Origin: Balneola sp.
GTDB lineage: Bacteria > Bacteroidota > Rhodothermia > Balneolales > Balneolaceae
NCBI GenBank assembly: GCA_028284195.1
Contig: JANQSE010000012.1
Coordinates: 62,001 to 126,000, forward strand
Direction of reading: 5' to 3'
DNA length: 64,000 nucleotides
The position numbers and the translations under genes are program-made. The notes below the pieces were generated by a model. That model saw nothing but the letters and a program-made list of their open reading frames with translations, did not search any database and was not told the DNA's origin. How positions within the stretch are numbered: the first letter of the stretch is position 1; every line of letters begins with the position of its first letter. Below, one piece after another: positions 1-8,043 of this stretch.

Positions 1-2
1 TT

Positions 3-344
3 TCTGTAGCTAAGAAGTTTTTGATCTTACTTTCACCTTTCGCTCCTCATATTGCAGAGGAACTGTGGGAAAAGATAGGAGACACCGAAACCCTTGCCTA
101 TGTTACCTGGCCCGATTTTAATGAAGAATATTTAAAGGCAGAACACGTAACCTATCCTGTTCAAATAAATGGAAAGGTGCGTAGTAATTTACAAGTACCC
201 GCCGGCAAAGCTATGGATAAACAATTTGTGCTTGAAACAGCAAAAAGCGATGCTAAAATTTCAGAATATCTGGATGGTGCTGAGATCGTAAAGGAAATTT
301 TTGTTCCACAGAGAATAGTAAATATTGTTGTTAAGCCTGCTTAA
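3..344 (+). CDS. leuS: Leucyl-tRNA synthetase, C-terminal fragment (5' end off the window)
   Basis: This is the last ~113 codons of a reading frame already open at the left edge. The encoded piece matches the end of class Ia leucyl-tRNA synthetase: the anticodon-binding helix ending in SPFAPHIAEELWEKIG, the conserved WP, then a C-terminal domain with QINGKVRSNLQVPAG, which contacts the tRNA elbow. The enzyme charges tRNA-Leu in the cytoplasm. Nothing can be said about its promoter or N-terminus. The gene converges on gltA. Identification is secure from the conserved C-terminal motifs. Confidence 0.93.
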   Translation, partial: SVAKKFLILLSPFAPHIAEELWEKIGDTETLAYVTWPDFNEEYLKAEHVTYPVQINGKVRSNLQVPAGKAMDKQFVLETAKSDAKISEYLDGAEIVKEIFVPQRIVNIVVKPA

Positions 345-400
345 TATTTAAGTACCAGGCTTTCATAACCTGTTTTTCATTTCTTTTTGTCGGGGATATA

Positions 401-431
401 AAAAAAGCCTGATAAAGTGATTATCAGGCTT
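401..431 (-). terminator. Rho-independent terminator of gltA
   Basis: A perfect 11-bp inverted repeat (AAGCCTGATAA / TTATCAGGCTT, 405-415 and 421-431) with a 5-nt loop. On the minus strand it is followed by a run of six T, as expected for a terminator just downstream of gltA. On the plus strand, after leuS, the T-run is weaker, though the hairpin could act in both directions. Confidence 0.8.
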
Positions 432-454
432 AGAAAATAGAAGAGATATAAAGT

Positions 455-1624
455 TTAACGTTTTTCTACAGGAACCCAATCCAGGTTTTTTTCTCCTACA
501 TAAAGCGCTCTTGGGCGGATTAATCTGTTATTCGCAGCTTGTTCCATAATATGTCCTGTCCAACCAGAAATACGGCTCATCGTAAAAATACATGTGAATA
601 AATCGGGCTGAATTCCTATGGAGTAATACACCGTAGCTGAGAAGAAATCCACATTTGGGTCGATATCTTTTTCGCTCTTCATTGTGTTGAGCATGTCCAT
701 ACTCCAACGGTACAATTTTTCATGGCCCGTTTCTTCAGATAGAGCTTTGGCCATTTTTTGAAGATGAAATCCACGAGGATCGAATACTTTATATACGCGA
801 TGGCCGAACCCCATAATCTTTTCCTTGTTATCAAGCTTCTTTTTAGTGAATGCAACTGCATCAGCATCTTCACCTTGTTTAGAAAGCTCCAGCAGGCTAT
901 TCATTACAGCGGTGTTTGCGCCACCATGCAAAGGCCCTTTCAACGCCCCAATAGCACCGGTTACAGCAGAATACATATCTGCCATTGTAGCTGTGATTGT
1001 TCTTGCCGTAAAGGTGGATGCATTCATACCATGCTCGGCGTGTAAAATCAGGCAAAGATCCATAGTTTTTTCAGCCTGCTTTCCCGGTTTTTCTCCATTC
1101 AACATGTACAGGAAATTAAATGCCGTACTGCCTTCTTTAAGAGGAGCAACGATTTCTTTTCCTTTTCTCGCTCTGTCATATGATGCGATAATGGTTGGAA
1201 TTTGTGCCGTAATTGCAATCGCTTGATCCATGAAAAGAGATTCATCGTACTTTCCAAAAGTCGCGTCTGAGTCAGCAAGCATAGAAACAGCTGTTCTTAA
1301 TACAGCCATTGGCTCGGCGTCTTTACTCGTAGTTGTGATGTAACTTAGAACAGCTTCAGGAAGTTGCCTTTGCGAGATCAATTTCTGTTTTAAATTTTCT
1401 AACTCTTCAGTATTCGGTAGCCTGTCGTTCCAAAGCAGAAAACAAACTTCTTCGAAAGTAGCATGCTCTGCTAAAGTATCGATGTGGTAGCCTGAATAAA
1501 TTAAATCGCCAACTTTCCCGTCTATAAAACTTTTTGTAGTTGAAAAAGCTACAATGCCGTCAAGGCCTCGATTGATATGAGGGTACTCTCGTTCGTTAAA
1601 TCCAGTGTGTAAATCAGAAGACAT
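455..1624 (-). CDS. gltA: Citrate synthase
   Basis: 389-residue citrate synthase, which condenses oxaloacetate with acetyl-CoA to citrate at the start of the TCA cycle. The catalytic segments are all visible: HAEHGMNAS near residue 194, GHRVYKVFDPRG near 272, and the Asp in NVDFFSA near 323. HGGAN, typical of the family, lies between them. The length is that of the shorter type I-like bacterial enzyme rather than the ~430-residue Gram-negative type II form. It is a single gene with its own terminator. A 2-methylcitrate synthase cannot be excluded from motifs alone, but no prp genes are near. Confidence 0.93.
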   Translation of the reverse strand: MSSDLHTGFNEREYPHINRGLDGIVAFSTTKSFIDGKVGDLIYSGYHIDTLAEHATFEEVCFLLWNDRLPNTEELENLKQKLISQRQLPEAVLSYITTTSKDAEPMAVLRTAVSMLADSDATFGKYDESLFMDQAIAITAQIPTIIASYDRARKGKEIVAPLKEGSTAFNFLYMLNGEKPGKQAEKTMDLCLILHAEHGMNASTFTARTITATMADMYSAVTGAIGALKGPLHGGANTAVMNSLLELSKQGEDADAVAFTKKKLDNKEKIMGFGHRVYKVFDPRGFHLQKMAKALSEETGHEKLYRWSMDMLNTMKSEKDIDPNVDFFSATVYYSIGIQPDLFTCIFTMSRISGWTGHIMEQAANNRLIRPRALYVGEKNLDWVPVEKR

Positions 1625-1695
1625 TCGATCTCCAAATTTTAATGTTCAATAAATTTCTGTGTGTCCTGTATCAGGGATTCAAGCTCTTAAACCCG

Positions 1696-1714
1696 AAACG
1701 CTTAGCGAGCGTTT
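1696..1714. other. Small hairpin in the gltA upstream region
   Basis: A 7-bp perfect stem (AAACGCT / AGCGTTT) with a 5-nt loop, within the 220 bp between gltA and the M16 protease gene. On the minus strand it would lie in the 5' leader of gltA. On the plus strand it is followed by T-rich sequence but no plus-strand gene feeds it. Function unknown. Confidence 0.3.
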
Positions 1715-1803
1715 ATTTTTATCAAAATTTTTCCCTGCTAAGTAAGACCAATAAAATAAGATTATCTAAAGAAAATTATAGGATTAATTTAGTACCTGTA
1801 ACA

Positions 1804-1830
1804 TAAAAAAAGAGCGGGGATATTCCGCCC
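1804..1830 (-). terminator. Terminator of the M16 protease gene
   Basis: On the minus strand the sequence reads GGGCGG, a 7-nt loop, then CCGCTC followed by seven T. The stem has one G-T or mismatch position. It lies 15 bp past the stop codon of the M16 protease gene, the expected place for an intrinsic terminator. Confidence 0.75.
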
Positions 1831-1844
1831 ATAAAGCAAGCCAT

Positions 1845-4670
1845 TTAATTGCCTTCTTTAAACCGTTCGTTTATTAAAATGGGTTCACCAAATCCTAACG
1901 CTTCTAATCGATTCATCTGAGTTTTGGCATCCCCAACAACCAGCCATATCATTTTACCAGGATTGGCATATTTTTTTGCGAGTTCTCCAATCTCATCCTT
2001 TGTAATGTCTCGAACGATTTGCTCTCGTTGCTTAACATAATCAGCACTCCATCCATAATCGCTGATGTCATCCAGCATATTTAACTTTGCGCCAAGTGTT
2101 TCAAAGCGGCGGGCATTGCTTTTTAAAAGAAAGCTTTTCGTTGTCTCCAGATCTTTATCAGTAAAAGTAGAAGGGTACTCTTCTAAAATATCTTTCACTA
2201 AGGCTGCTGATTCATAAGTAACATTGGTTCTGACCCCACTACTAATGGTGAATGCTCCCGGAATATTACTTCCTGAAAAACCGGATCTGATTCCATACGT
2301 ATATCCTTTGCCTTCGCGTAGTTCTTGAGTGAAACGGGAAGCAAATCCACCACCGCCTAAAATATAGTTCATTACAGTTGCTGGGTAGTAATCTTCATCT
2401 GTTTCCGGCATAGCTAAATACCCAAAGCGTATTACAGATTGTTTAGCATTTGGAACATCGTAAAAATAAACGGTTGACTTGTTGAGGGGTTCAGGTGATT
2501 GAAACTCAGGAATGGCTACTGCTTTAGCTTCCCATTTGTGTTCAAGGTCCACAAGGGAATTCATCACTTCCTGCTTTTCGATGGAGCCTACAATCATAAA
2601 GTCTGCAACTGAAGGAGATATATACGCATCGTAGTAATCCTTCAGATCCTGCAGGGCGATAGATTCTATGCTTGAAGTAGTTCCTGCAGAATTAAAAGAA
2701 AGAATATGATCTTGGCCGTATAAAAGCTTGTTGTATGCATTTGCAGCAATACTATTTGGGTTTGCACTTTGTTGAGCAATTTGGCTGAGGGTACTTTGTT
2801 TTGCAAGCTCGAATTCTTCCGCATCCCATCTGGGTTCGAGGAGAATTTCTTCAACCAAACCTAATGTTTGTTGATAGTTTCGTGCCAATGTATTTCCTGA
2901 AATGGTTACCGTCTGGCGGCCGGCATTAACATTGATAGTAGCTCCCAATTCATTAATAGCTTCTTCCAGCTCTGCGGGCGTTTTATTGGCAGTACCTCGC
3001 ATCATAAGTTGTGCCATCAAATTCGAAACACCAGTTTTATCGGTATCCTCAAGCAAAAGCCCCCCTTCCATTTCGATACGAAACTGCACAAGAGGCAGCT
3101 CATTGTTCTCGATACCAAAAACCTGCATTCCATTATCAAGCTGACCTTCCCAAACATTGGGAACTTTAACTTCGGGAGTTTCACCGTACGGAGGTTCTAC
3201 CGTTCGGTCGAAACTGGAAGCCGTTCGCTCATATTCTGTTTCTTCAGGCAGCTCAAATTCTTCATTTGTATTGCCCTGTACAATTTGTTCTTCAACGACA
3301 TCTGCCAGTACTGAACCCTCCAGAATTAAATCTTTTTGTCCTTTAGGTACAAAACTGGTCGCAATGAAGTTTTCCCCTTTTATATACTCTTCATATACTC
3401 TCATTACATCTTCTTTGGTAACAGCAAGTGTTTGTTGAATGTCTTCGTTGATGTAGCCCGGGTTGCCTGCAAAAATATTGTATTGAGCCAGCTGAAAAGC
3501 TTTACCTAGCACACTTGATAACCCGTTATAAAACTGAGTTTCAATTCCGGCTTTAATTCTGTTTAGATCGGATTCTGTAAAACCTTCGTTTTCAAACTTT
3601 GCAAAAGCTTCATCTATAGCAAGAGCAACTTCATCCAAATCGGTGCCAGGGTATGCTCTGATTAGTAACGTAGTTTCTCCGGCAATTTCAGAATTTTGAC
3701 TGAACATAAATACGTTGGAAGTGAGTTGTTTGCCATCAACCAAAACTTTTGTGAAAGGAGCTTTTTTCCCATCTACTAAAAGCTGAGTCAGTATATCCAG
3801 AGCGTACATGTCAGGATGATAGTTCTCAACAGTTGGCCAGACCATTCTGAGTTCAGGTAATCGGGCGAAATTATCCTCGTAGTATAATTTTTTGGTGTCA
3901 GTAACTGTAACTGGTTGTTTAGGCAGCGGAGTAATTTCTTCTCCTCGTGGAATTTCGTTAAAGTATTTTTCCACCCATTCTTTGGCCTGAGCAAAATCAA
4001 AATCTCCCGCAATAACTAATGTTGCATTATTAGGTACATACCATTTGTTATAAAACTCTTTTACGTCGGTTAAAGTCGCATTTTGTAGATCTTCCAGAGA
4101 GCCGATTACCTGCCAGTTATACGGATGTTCTTCAGGGTACAGGTTTTTACCAATCACATAACTTGCATGGCCATAAGGCGCATTATCTATACCTTGGCGT
4201 TTTTCGTTTTTAACGACTTGTTTTTCTTTAGCCACCACAGCTTCCGTTACCGTGTTAATAAAGAAACCAAGTTTGTCAGCTTCTGCCCAGATCATTTTTT
4301 CAAGAGCATCCTTTGGAACGGTTTGAAAGTAATTGGTGCGATCACGGCTGGTTGAACCGTTTGCACCTGATCCGCCAATACGGCTGCTCATTTTGTCTAA
4401 TCCGCCTTTACCAAGGTTTTCTGATTCGAGAAATAGTAAATGCTCGAACAGGTGAGCAAAACCGGTTTTACCTTCTTTTTCTCTGGCAGAGCCCACATGA
4501 AAAGTCAGGGCTACGGCAGTAACAGGGTCAGATTCATCCTTATGGAAAATAACTTCCAGGCCATTATCGAGAGTAAATTTTTCATAGTCGACTGAGAATG
4601 AAGATTTATTTCCTGAACAGGAAAGCACAAAACAAAAAAGTAACAGAGTGGGGATATGGTGAAGTTTCAT
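1845..4670 (-). CDS. M16 family zinc metalloprotease, lipoprotein
   Basis: 941-residue pitrilysin-type protease with two tandem M16 units in one chain. The N-terminus is a lipoprotein signal (lipobox LSCS, Cys18), so the protein should be anchored in the outer membrane facing the periplasm or the outside. The inverted zinc motif HLFEH (His73, Glu76, His77) is intact in the first half. The second half (about residues 500-930) is the non-catalytic M16 repeat with the typical glycine-rich RFTQELREGKGYTYG. Two-domain M16 lipoproteins are widespread in this branch and degrade peptides. The gene stands alone with its own terminator. Substrate unknown. Confidence 0.88.
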   Translation of the reverse strand: MKLHHIPTLLLFCFVLSCSGNKSSFSVDYEKFTLDNGLEVIFHKDESDPVTAVALTFHVGSAREKEGKTGFAHLFEHLLFLESENLGKGGLDKMSSRIGGSGANGSTSRDRTNYFQTVPKDALEKMIWAEADKLGFFINTVTEAVVAKEKQVVKNEKRQGIDNAPYGHASYVIGKNLYPEEHPYNWQVIGSLEDLQNATLTDVKEFYNKWYVPNNATLVIAGDFDFAQAKEWVEKYFNEIPRGEEITPLPKQPVTVTDTKKLYYEDNFARLPELRMVWPTVENYHPDMYALDILTQLLVDGKKAPFTKVLVDGKQLTSNVFMFSQNSEIAGETTLLIRAYPGTDLDEVALAIDEAFAKFENEGFTESDLNRIKAGIETQFYNGLSSVLGKAFQLAQYNIFAGNPGYINEDIQQTLAVTKEDVMRVYEEYIKGENFIATSFVPKGQKDLILEGSVLADVVEEQIVQGNTNEEFELPEETEYERTASSFDRTVEPPYGETPEVKVPNVWEGQLDNGMQVFGIENNELPLVQFRIEMEGGLLLEDTDKTGVSNLMAQLMMRGTANKTPAELEEAINELGATINVNAGRQTVTISGNTLARNYQQTLGLVEEILLEPRWDAEEFELAKQSTLSQIAQQSANPNSIAANAYNKLLYGQDHILSFNSAGTTSSIESIALQDLKDYYDAYISPSVADFMIVGSIEKQEVMNSLVDLEHKWEAKAVAIPEFQSPEPLNKSTVYFYDVPNAKQSVIRFGYLAMPETDEDYYPATVMNYILGGGGFASRFTQELREGKGYTYGIRSGFSGSNIPGAFTISSGVRTNVTYESAALVKDILEEYPSTFTDKDLETTKSFLLKSNARRFETLGAKLNMLDDISDYGWSADYVKQREQIVRDITKDEIGELAKKYANPGKMIWLVVGDAKTQMNRLEALGFGEPILINERFKEGN

Positions 4671-4697
4671 GAATGGATACTTGTATTAATTAAAGTT

Positions 4698-4705
4698 CAA
4701 ATATA
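4698..4705 (-). promoter_or_regulatory. Candidate -7 box for the M16 protease gene
   Basis: The minus strand reads TATATTTG, an exact match to the Bacteroidota -7 consensus TAnnTTTG, 28 bp upstream of the start codon. No convincing TTTG -33 element is seen at the right distance, so this is a partial match only. Confidence 0.35.
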
Positions 4706-4809
4706 GGACGTGCCAAGAAGAGGGTTTGTTAAATGTTTAACGATTTTTTTATAGCGATACCTACTGGGAGAGGCTGCAGAAATTGAATCCACAATTCTTA
4801 TCTTGAACC

Positions 4810-5394
4810 ATGTTCAAAGTTCAGAATACAGTACTTGCGGAAGAGATAGCAACCACTAAATTTGCATGTGATTTACCCAAATGTAAAGGAGCTTGCTGTG
4901 TGGTTGGCGACGCTGGTGCTCCTGTCTCAAAAGAGGAAATTCCGGTTCTTCACAAAGCGTATCGATTATTAAAAGAGGAATTAAGGCTCGAATCGACTGA
5001 AGTAGCTGAACGGGAAGGAGTGGTTATTGGTAGTAAAAAAGCAGGATATGAAGTTGCATGTGTAAATGGAGCAGAGTGTATTTTTGTGAAATACGATGAG
5101 AATGATATTTCTTACTGCGCTATTCAAAAGGCATACTATGAAGGAAGGTTTAACTGGGAAAAACCACTAAGTTGTCACTTATTTCCGGTTCGGTTAAAAA
5201 GGATCGCAGATTTTGATTACGCAAACTACGAATATGTAGATCGCCTGTGTTCTGCTGCCTGCACAAAAGGAGAGAAAGAAGGCATTTACCTGGCCGAATT
5301 CCTGAAGAAACCGTTGATTCGTAGATATGGAAAAGAATGGTACAATGAGTTTTTAGCAGCATGTAATTACATAAGAGAACAAGAAGAGAAGTAA
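4810..5394 (+). CDS. DUF3109 family cysteine-rich protein
   Basis: 194-residue protein of the DUF3109 family, related to the YkgJ/zinc- or iron-binding cysteine cluster proteins. Conserved cysteines appear early (Cys20, Cys25, Cys29, Cys30 in CDLPKCKGACC) and again in CVNGAECIF, YCAIQKAYYEG, LSCHLFPVR and LCSAACTKGEKEG, the usual signature and order. The family is thought to bind a metal or Fe-S cluster, but its role is unknown. It has no signal peptide and is probably cytoplasmic. Its stop codon is 4 bp before the TTG start of rpoN, so the two are likely co-transcribed. Confidence 0.85.
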   Translation: MFKVQNTVLAEEIATTKFACDLPKCKGACCVVGDAGAPVSKEEIPVLHKAYRLLKEELRLESTEVAEREGVVIGSKKAGYEVACVNGAECIFVKYDENDISYCAIQKAYYEGRFNWEKPLSCHLFPVRLKRIADFDYANYEYVDRLCSAACTKGEKEGIYLAEFLKKPLIRRYGKEWYNEFLAACNYIREQEEK

Positions 5395-5398
5395 GAAA

Positions 5399-6907
5399 TT
5401 GCTAAGGAATCAGCAAAATATATCCCAGAAACAGCAACAATCGCTACAGCAAAAGCTGTCTCCACAGCAACTGCAGTTTATAAAATTGTTGCAACTTCCA
5501 ACTATCGCTCTTGAACAGAGAATTAAAGAAGAGCTGGAACTAAACCCGATACTTGAGGAAGCTAATCAGGTTGAAGTTGGCCAGGAAAGACTGGAAACCG
5601 ATGATGAAAAACCTGTTTCAGAAGAAAAAGAAGAAGGACTTGAAACACTGGAAGAATACGAAGTAGACTGGGATGAGTTTGATTCTAATACAGAATATGA
5701 CGGCGAAAGCTATTTTACGCAAACACATCCTGATGCAGAAGAATGGCAGAATATTCCCGATCCATATCATGCAACACTGCTTGAAGAATTAGAAAGCCAG
5801 GTAGCACTGTTAGATTTGAATGATGAAGAGCAATTGATTGCGGATCAGATCTTAGGTTCTCTGGATGAGGATGGGTATTTCCGCAGGGATTTAGAAGCGG
5901 TTGCCGATAACATTGCATTTAATCATTCAGTATATATTGAGGTTGAAGATGTGGACCGGGTACGAAAGCAGATACAGCTATTAGATCCGATCGGAATTGC
6001 TTCGGTAAGCTTGCAGGATTGTTTATTGGTTCAGCTTGAACAAGCCTCTAATGAACTGGATGGTAGAGAACTCGCCATCGACATAGTGCGTGATGCATGG
6101 ACAGCCTTTGAGAAGAAACATTTTAATAAACTACTTCAAAAGTATGGCGTAAGTGAAATGGAGCTGAAAGACGCATTTGACGCTATCAAAGGGATGGATC
6201 CACGGCCGGGAGCGGTAGCAACCGAAATGGAAGAGAGCCAGAATTACATTGAGCCCGATTTTGAGGTTTATTGGCGGAATACCGATAAGAAAAATCTCGA
6301 TAAAGGTGAATTCATTATTAATTTGAATCAAAGAAATACGCCGTCACTTCGAATTTCTCCCGACTACGAACAAATGTGGAATGAAATTAAACAGAAGAAA
6401 GAAAAACCCGATCAGCAGACCCAGAATTTTATAAAAGGGAAAATAGACTCTGCAAACTGGTTTATAGAATCCATAAAGCAACGCCAGAATACATTAATGA
6501 ACGTAATGAAAACGATGGTGGCTTTGCAGGAAGATTTCTTTAAATATGGCGACAATCTAAAGCCAATGATCCTTAAAGATATTGCTGAGCGAATAGGTAT
6601 GGATATATCTACCATTTCAAGAGTGGTTAATGGGAAATACGTGCAAACTAATTTTGGAGTGTATGAGTTGAAATATTTCTTTAACGAGGCATTGGAAACC
6701 GAAAGTGGGGAAGAGGTTTCCAACAGAGAAGTGAAAAATACGTTGAAGGAAATTATTGATAACGAGGATAAGAGAAGTCCTTTGAGCGACCAACACCTTG
6801 CTGATCGATTGAACGAACAAGGTTATAAAGTGGCGCGTCGTACGGTAAGTAAATACAGAGAGCAATTAAATGAACCGGTTGCACGACTCAGGAAGCAGAT
6901 TATTTAA
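5399..6907 (+). CDS. rpoN: RNA polymerase sigma-54 factor
   Basis: 502-residue sigma-54. Region I is the N-terminal glutamine-rich helix (KLSPQQLQFIKLLQLP then LEQRIKEELELNP), which contacts enhancer-binding ATPases. An acidic stretch (about residues 55-115) is region II. The core-binding domain follows, then an HTH (IAERIGMDISTISRVVNGKY). The C-terminal RpoN box is VARRTVSKYREQL. The only start before the in-frame stop at 5372-5374 is TTG, with a purine-rich ribosome site inside the end of the DUF3109 gene. It directs transcription from -24/-12 promoters; a good candidate site lies at 18253. Confidence 0.93.
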   Translation: MLRNQQNISQKQQQSLQQKLSPQQLQFIKLLQLPTIALEQRIKEELELNPILEEANQVEVGQERLETDDEKPVSEEKEEGLETLEEYEVDWDEFDSNTEYDGESYFTQTHPDAEEWQNIPDPYHATLLEELESQVALLDLNDEEQLIADQILGSLDEDGYFRRDLEAVADNIAFNHSVYIEVEDVDRVRKQIQLLDPIGIASVSLQDCLLVQLEQASNELDGRELAIDIVRDAWTAFEKKHFNKLLQKYGVSEMELKDAFDAIKGMDPRPGAVATEMEESQNYIEPDFEVYWRNTDKKNLDKGEFIINLNQRNTPSLRISPDYEQMWNEIKQKKEKPDQQTQNFIKGKIDSANWFIESIKQRQNTLMNVMKTMVALQEDFFKYGDNLKPMILKDIAERIGMDISTISRVVNGKYVQTNFGVYELKYFFNEALETESGEEVSNREVKNTLKEIIDNEDKRSPLSDQHLADRLNEQGYKVARRTVSKYREQLNEPVARLRKQII

Positions 6908-7252
6908 AGTCATGCTTAATCTTTATAAACTAGCATTATATCTAACTTGGTTTGGACTCTTAAAATGTATCCTCCTATTTAATGCAGAGTAACTTTATTG
7001 TCATTCTGAACGGAGTGAAGAATCTGCATAATTTTGCTTACACTCACTCTATGATTGGATAGACTCTTTTCCTACCTGTAAAACAATGCTAGAAAGCTGC
7101 CTCTCTAAATCTATGGGAGGGGTTTAAAGTAATGTGTATATCTTAGATTTGATTTGCAGCCTTAGCCAAGTAGGGCGTTTACATTCGCCTATCCAGCATA
7201 TAAATTAGTACTTGTATCTATTATTAATATGCACGTAATTCTTACGCATAAT
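6908..7252. other. Gene-free stretch with repeat-like sequence
   Basis: About 345 bp without a credible gene. Around 7001-7026 it holds CATTCTGAACGGAGTGAAGA, which resembles an intergenic repeat common in genomes of this branch. A short inverted element (CCTCTC ... GGGAGG, about 7101-7126) follows. No clear promoter or terminator for the adjacent genes was found. Confidence 0.4.
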
Positions 7253-7309
7253 AGGAGGGATATATAAATGTACTTAGCTATGGAGGTGGCTAAACATGAA
7301 CGATAAATT

Positions 7310-7723
7310 ATGCATAGCATAGATAAAGCTCCGAACATTTTAGAAGAAAACATAGGTTCTATTCATAATATAACTGAATGGGCTTACAAAATGGGTTATA
7401 AGAAGCTCTCCAGGTTTTCATGGGAATTCAGGGATTGTCATGGAATCAGGCCTAGTGAAATTTTTATTGAGAAAAGAGTGAAATGTGTCATTGATTACAT
7501 GAAAGAACACCCCAAGCTTAAAAACTATTGTATTTGTAAAGAATTCGGTTTTGCAAATGAGAAAGCATTATACAAATTTCTTAAAAGACATACCGGCCAA
7601 AGTCCAACCCAGTTGAGAAAAGGGATAACAAAAAGGGATAGTAATTCCATTGGCTTAAACCTTACTGATCACTTATGCTTTTTTGGTTTTTGCAAAAGTG
7701 TATCTGCATGGACCAAGTTATAG
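7310..7723 (+). CDS. AraC-type HTH protein, probably interrupted at its 5' end
   Basis: 137 residues with two AraC-like helix-turn-helix units. The first is ITEWAYKMGYKKLSRFSWEF followed by HGIRPSE, the second ICKEFGFANEKALYKFLKRH followed by TGQSPTQLR. No ligand-binding domain is present. A perfect ribosome site (AGGAGG, 7253-7258) stands 9 bp before an ATG at 7268 in the same frame, but TAA at 7304-7306 stops that reading after 12 codons. Translation could restart at 7310, or the gene is a nonsense mutant. The C-terminus overlaps the next gene by 16 bp. It is probably the regulator, or former regulator, of the propeller cluster. Confidence 0.55.
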   Translation: MHSIDKAPNILEENIGSIHNITEWAYKMGYKKLSRFSWEFRDCHGIRPSEIFIEKRVKCVIDYMKEHPKLKNYCICKEFGFANEKALYKFLKRHTGQSPTQLRKGITKRDSNSIGLNLTDHLCFFGFCKSVSAWTKL

Positions 7724-8043
7724 TTAATTATCTGAAATATCTCGGTATCCTTGTCTCGGAGGCATACTGCAAAAAGGCTGTTCTATCGCATCCTGATTAT
7801 TCCTCTTTACTCAGTATATCAGATGTGTTGCAACGATTGGGCATCCCTTGCCAGATTGGCCGAATTGAAGAGAGGTATCTTCCTAAAGTGGAATTCCCTT
7901 TTTTAATACAAATGGAAAACTCAGGAGAGTTAGTTCAAATAACCAAGAGAACAGATTTTGAAAAAAATGAGCTTGATTTTCTGAATAGTCAATGCGAAAA
8001 TTTTCCATTAAAATTTAATTATAAGTTTGATGACGCATATTAG
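7708..8043 (+). CDS. C39-like domain protein without catalytic cysteine motif
   Basis: 111 residues from the ATG at 7708; a longer start at 7675 is possible but overlaps the HTH gene more. The core LSHPDYSSLLSISDVLQRLG and the following FPFLIQM...GELVQI segment match the C39-like domain that opens vitamin-K-epoxide-reductase/thioredoxin fusion proteins of Bacteroidota-type bacteria. The QxDCG motif of true C39 proteases is absent, and so are the VKOR and thioredoxin parts. It may be a non-catalytic leader-binding domain or the remnant of a larger protein. It overlaps the first propeller gene by 14 bp, so the two are translationally linked. Confidence 0.6.
   Translation: MDQVIVNYLKYLGILVSEAYCKKAVLSHPDYSSLLSISDVLQRLGIPCQIGRIEERYLPKVEFPFLIQMENSGELVQITKRTDFEKNELDFLNSQCENFPLKFNYKFDDAY

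Noticed and set aside
825-1226. 133-codon frame antisense to gltA
   Set aside because: Mirror of a conserved coding sequence; composition reflects the gltA codons.
4700-4720. Minus-strand TGGCACG upstream of the M16 protease gene, as a -24 element
   Set aside because: The matching -12 position reads ATAT rather than TTGC; no sigma-54 promoter.
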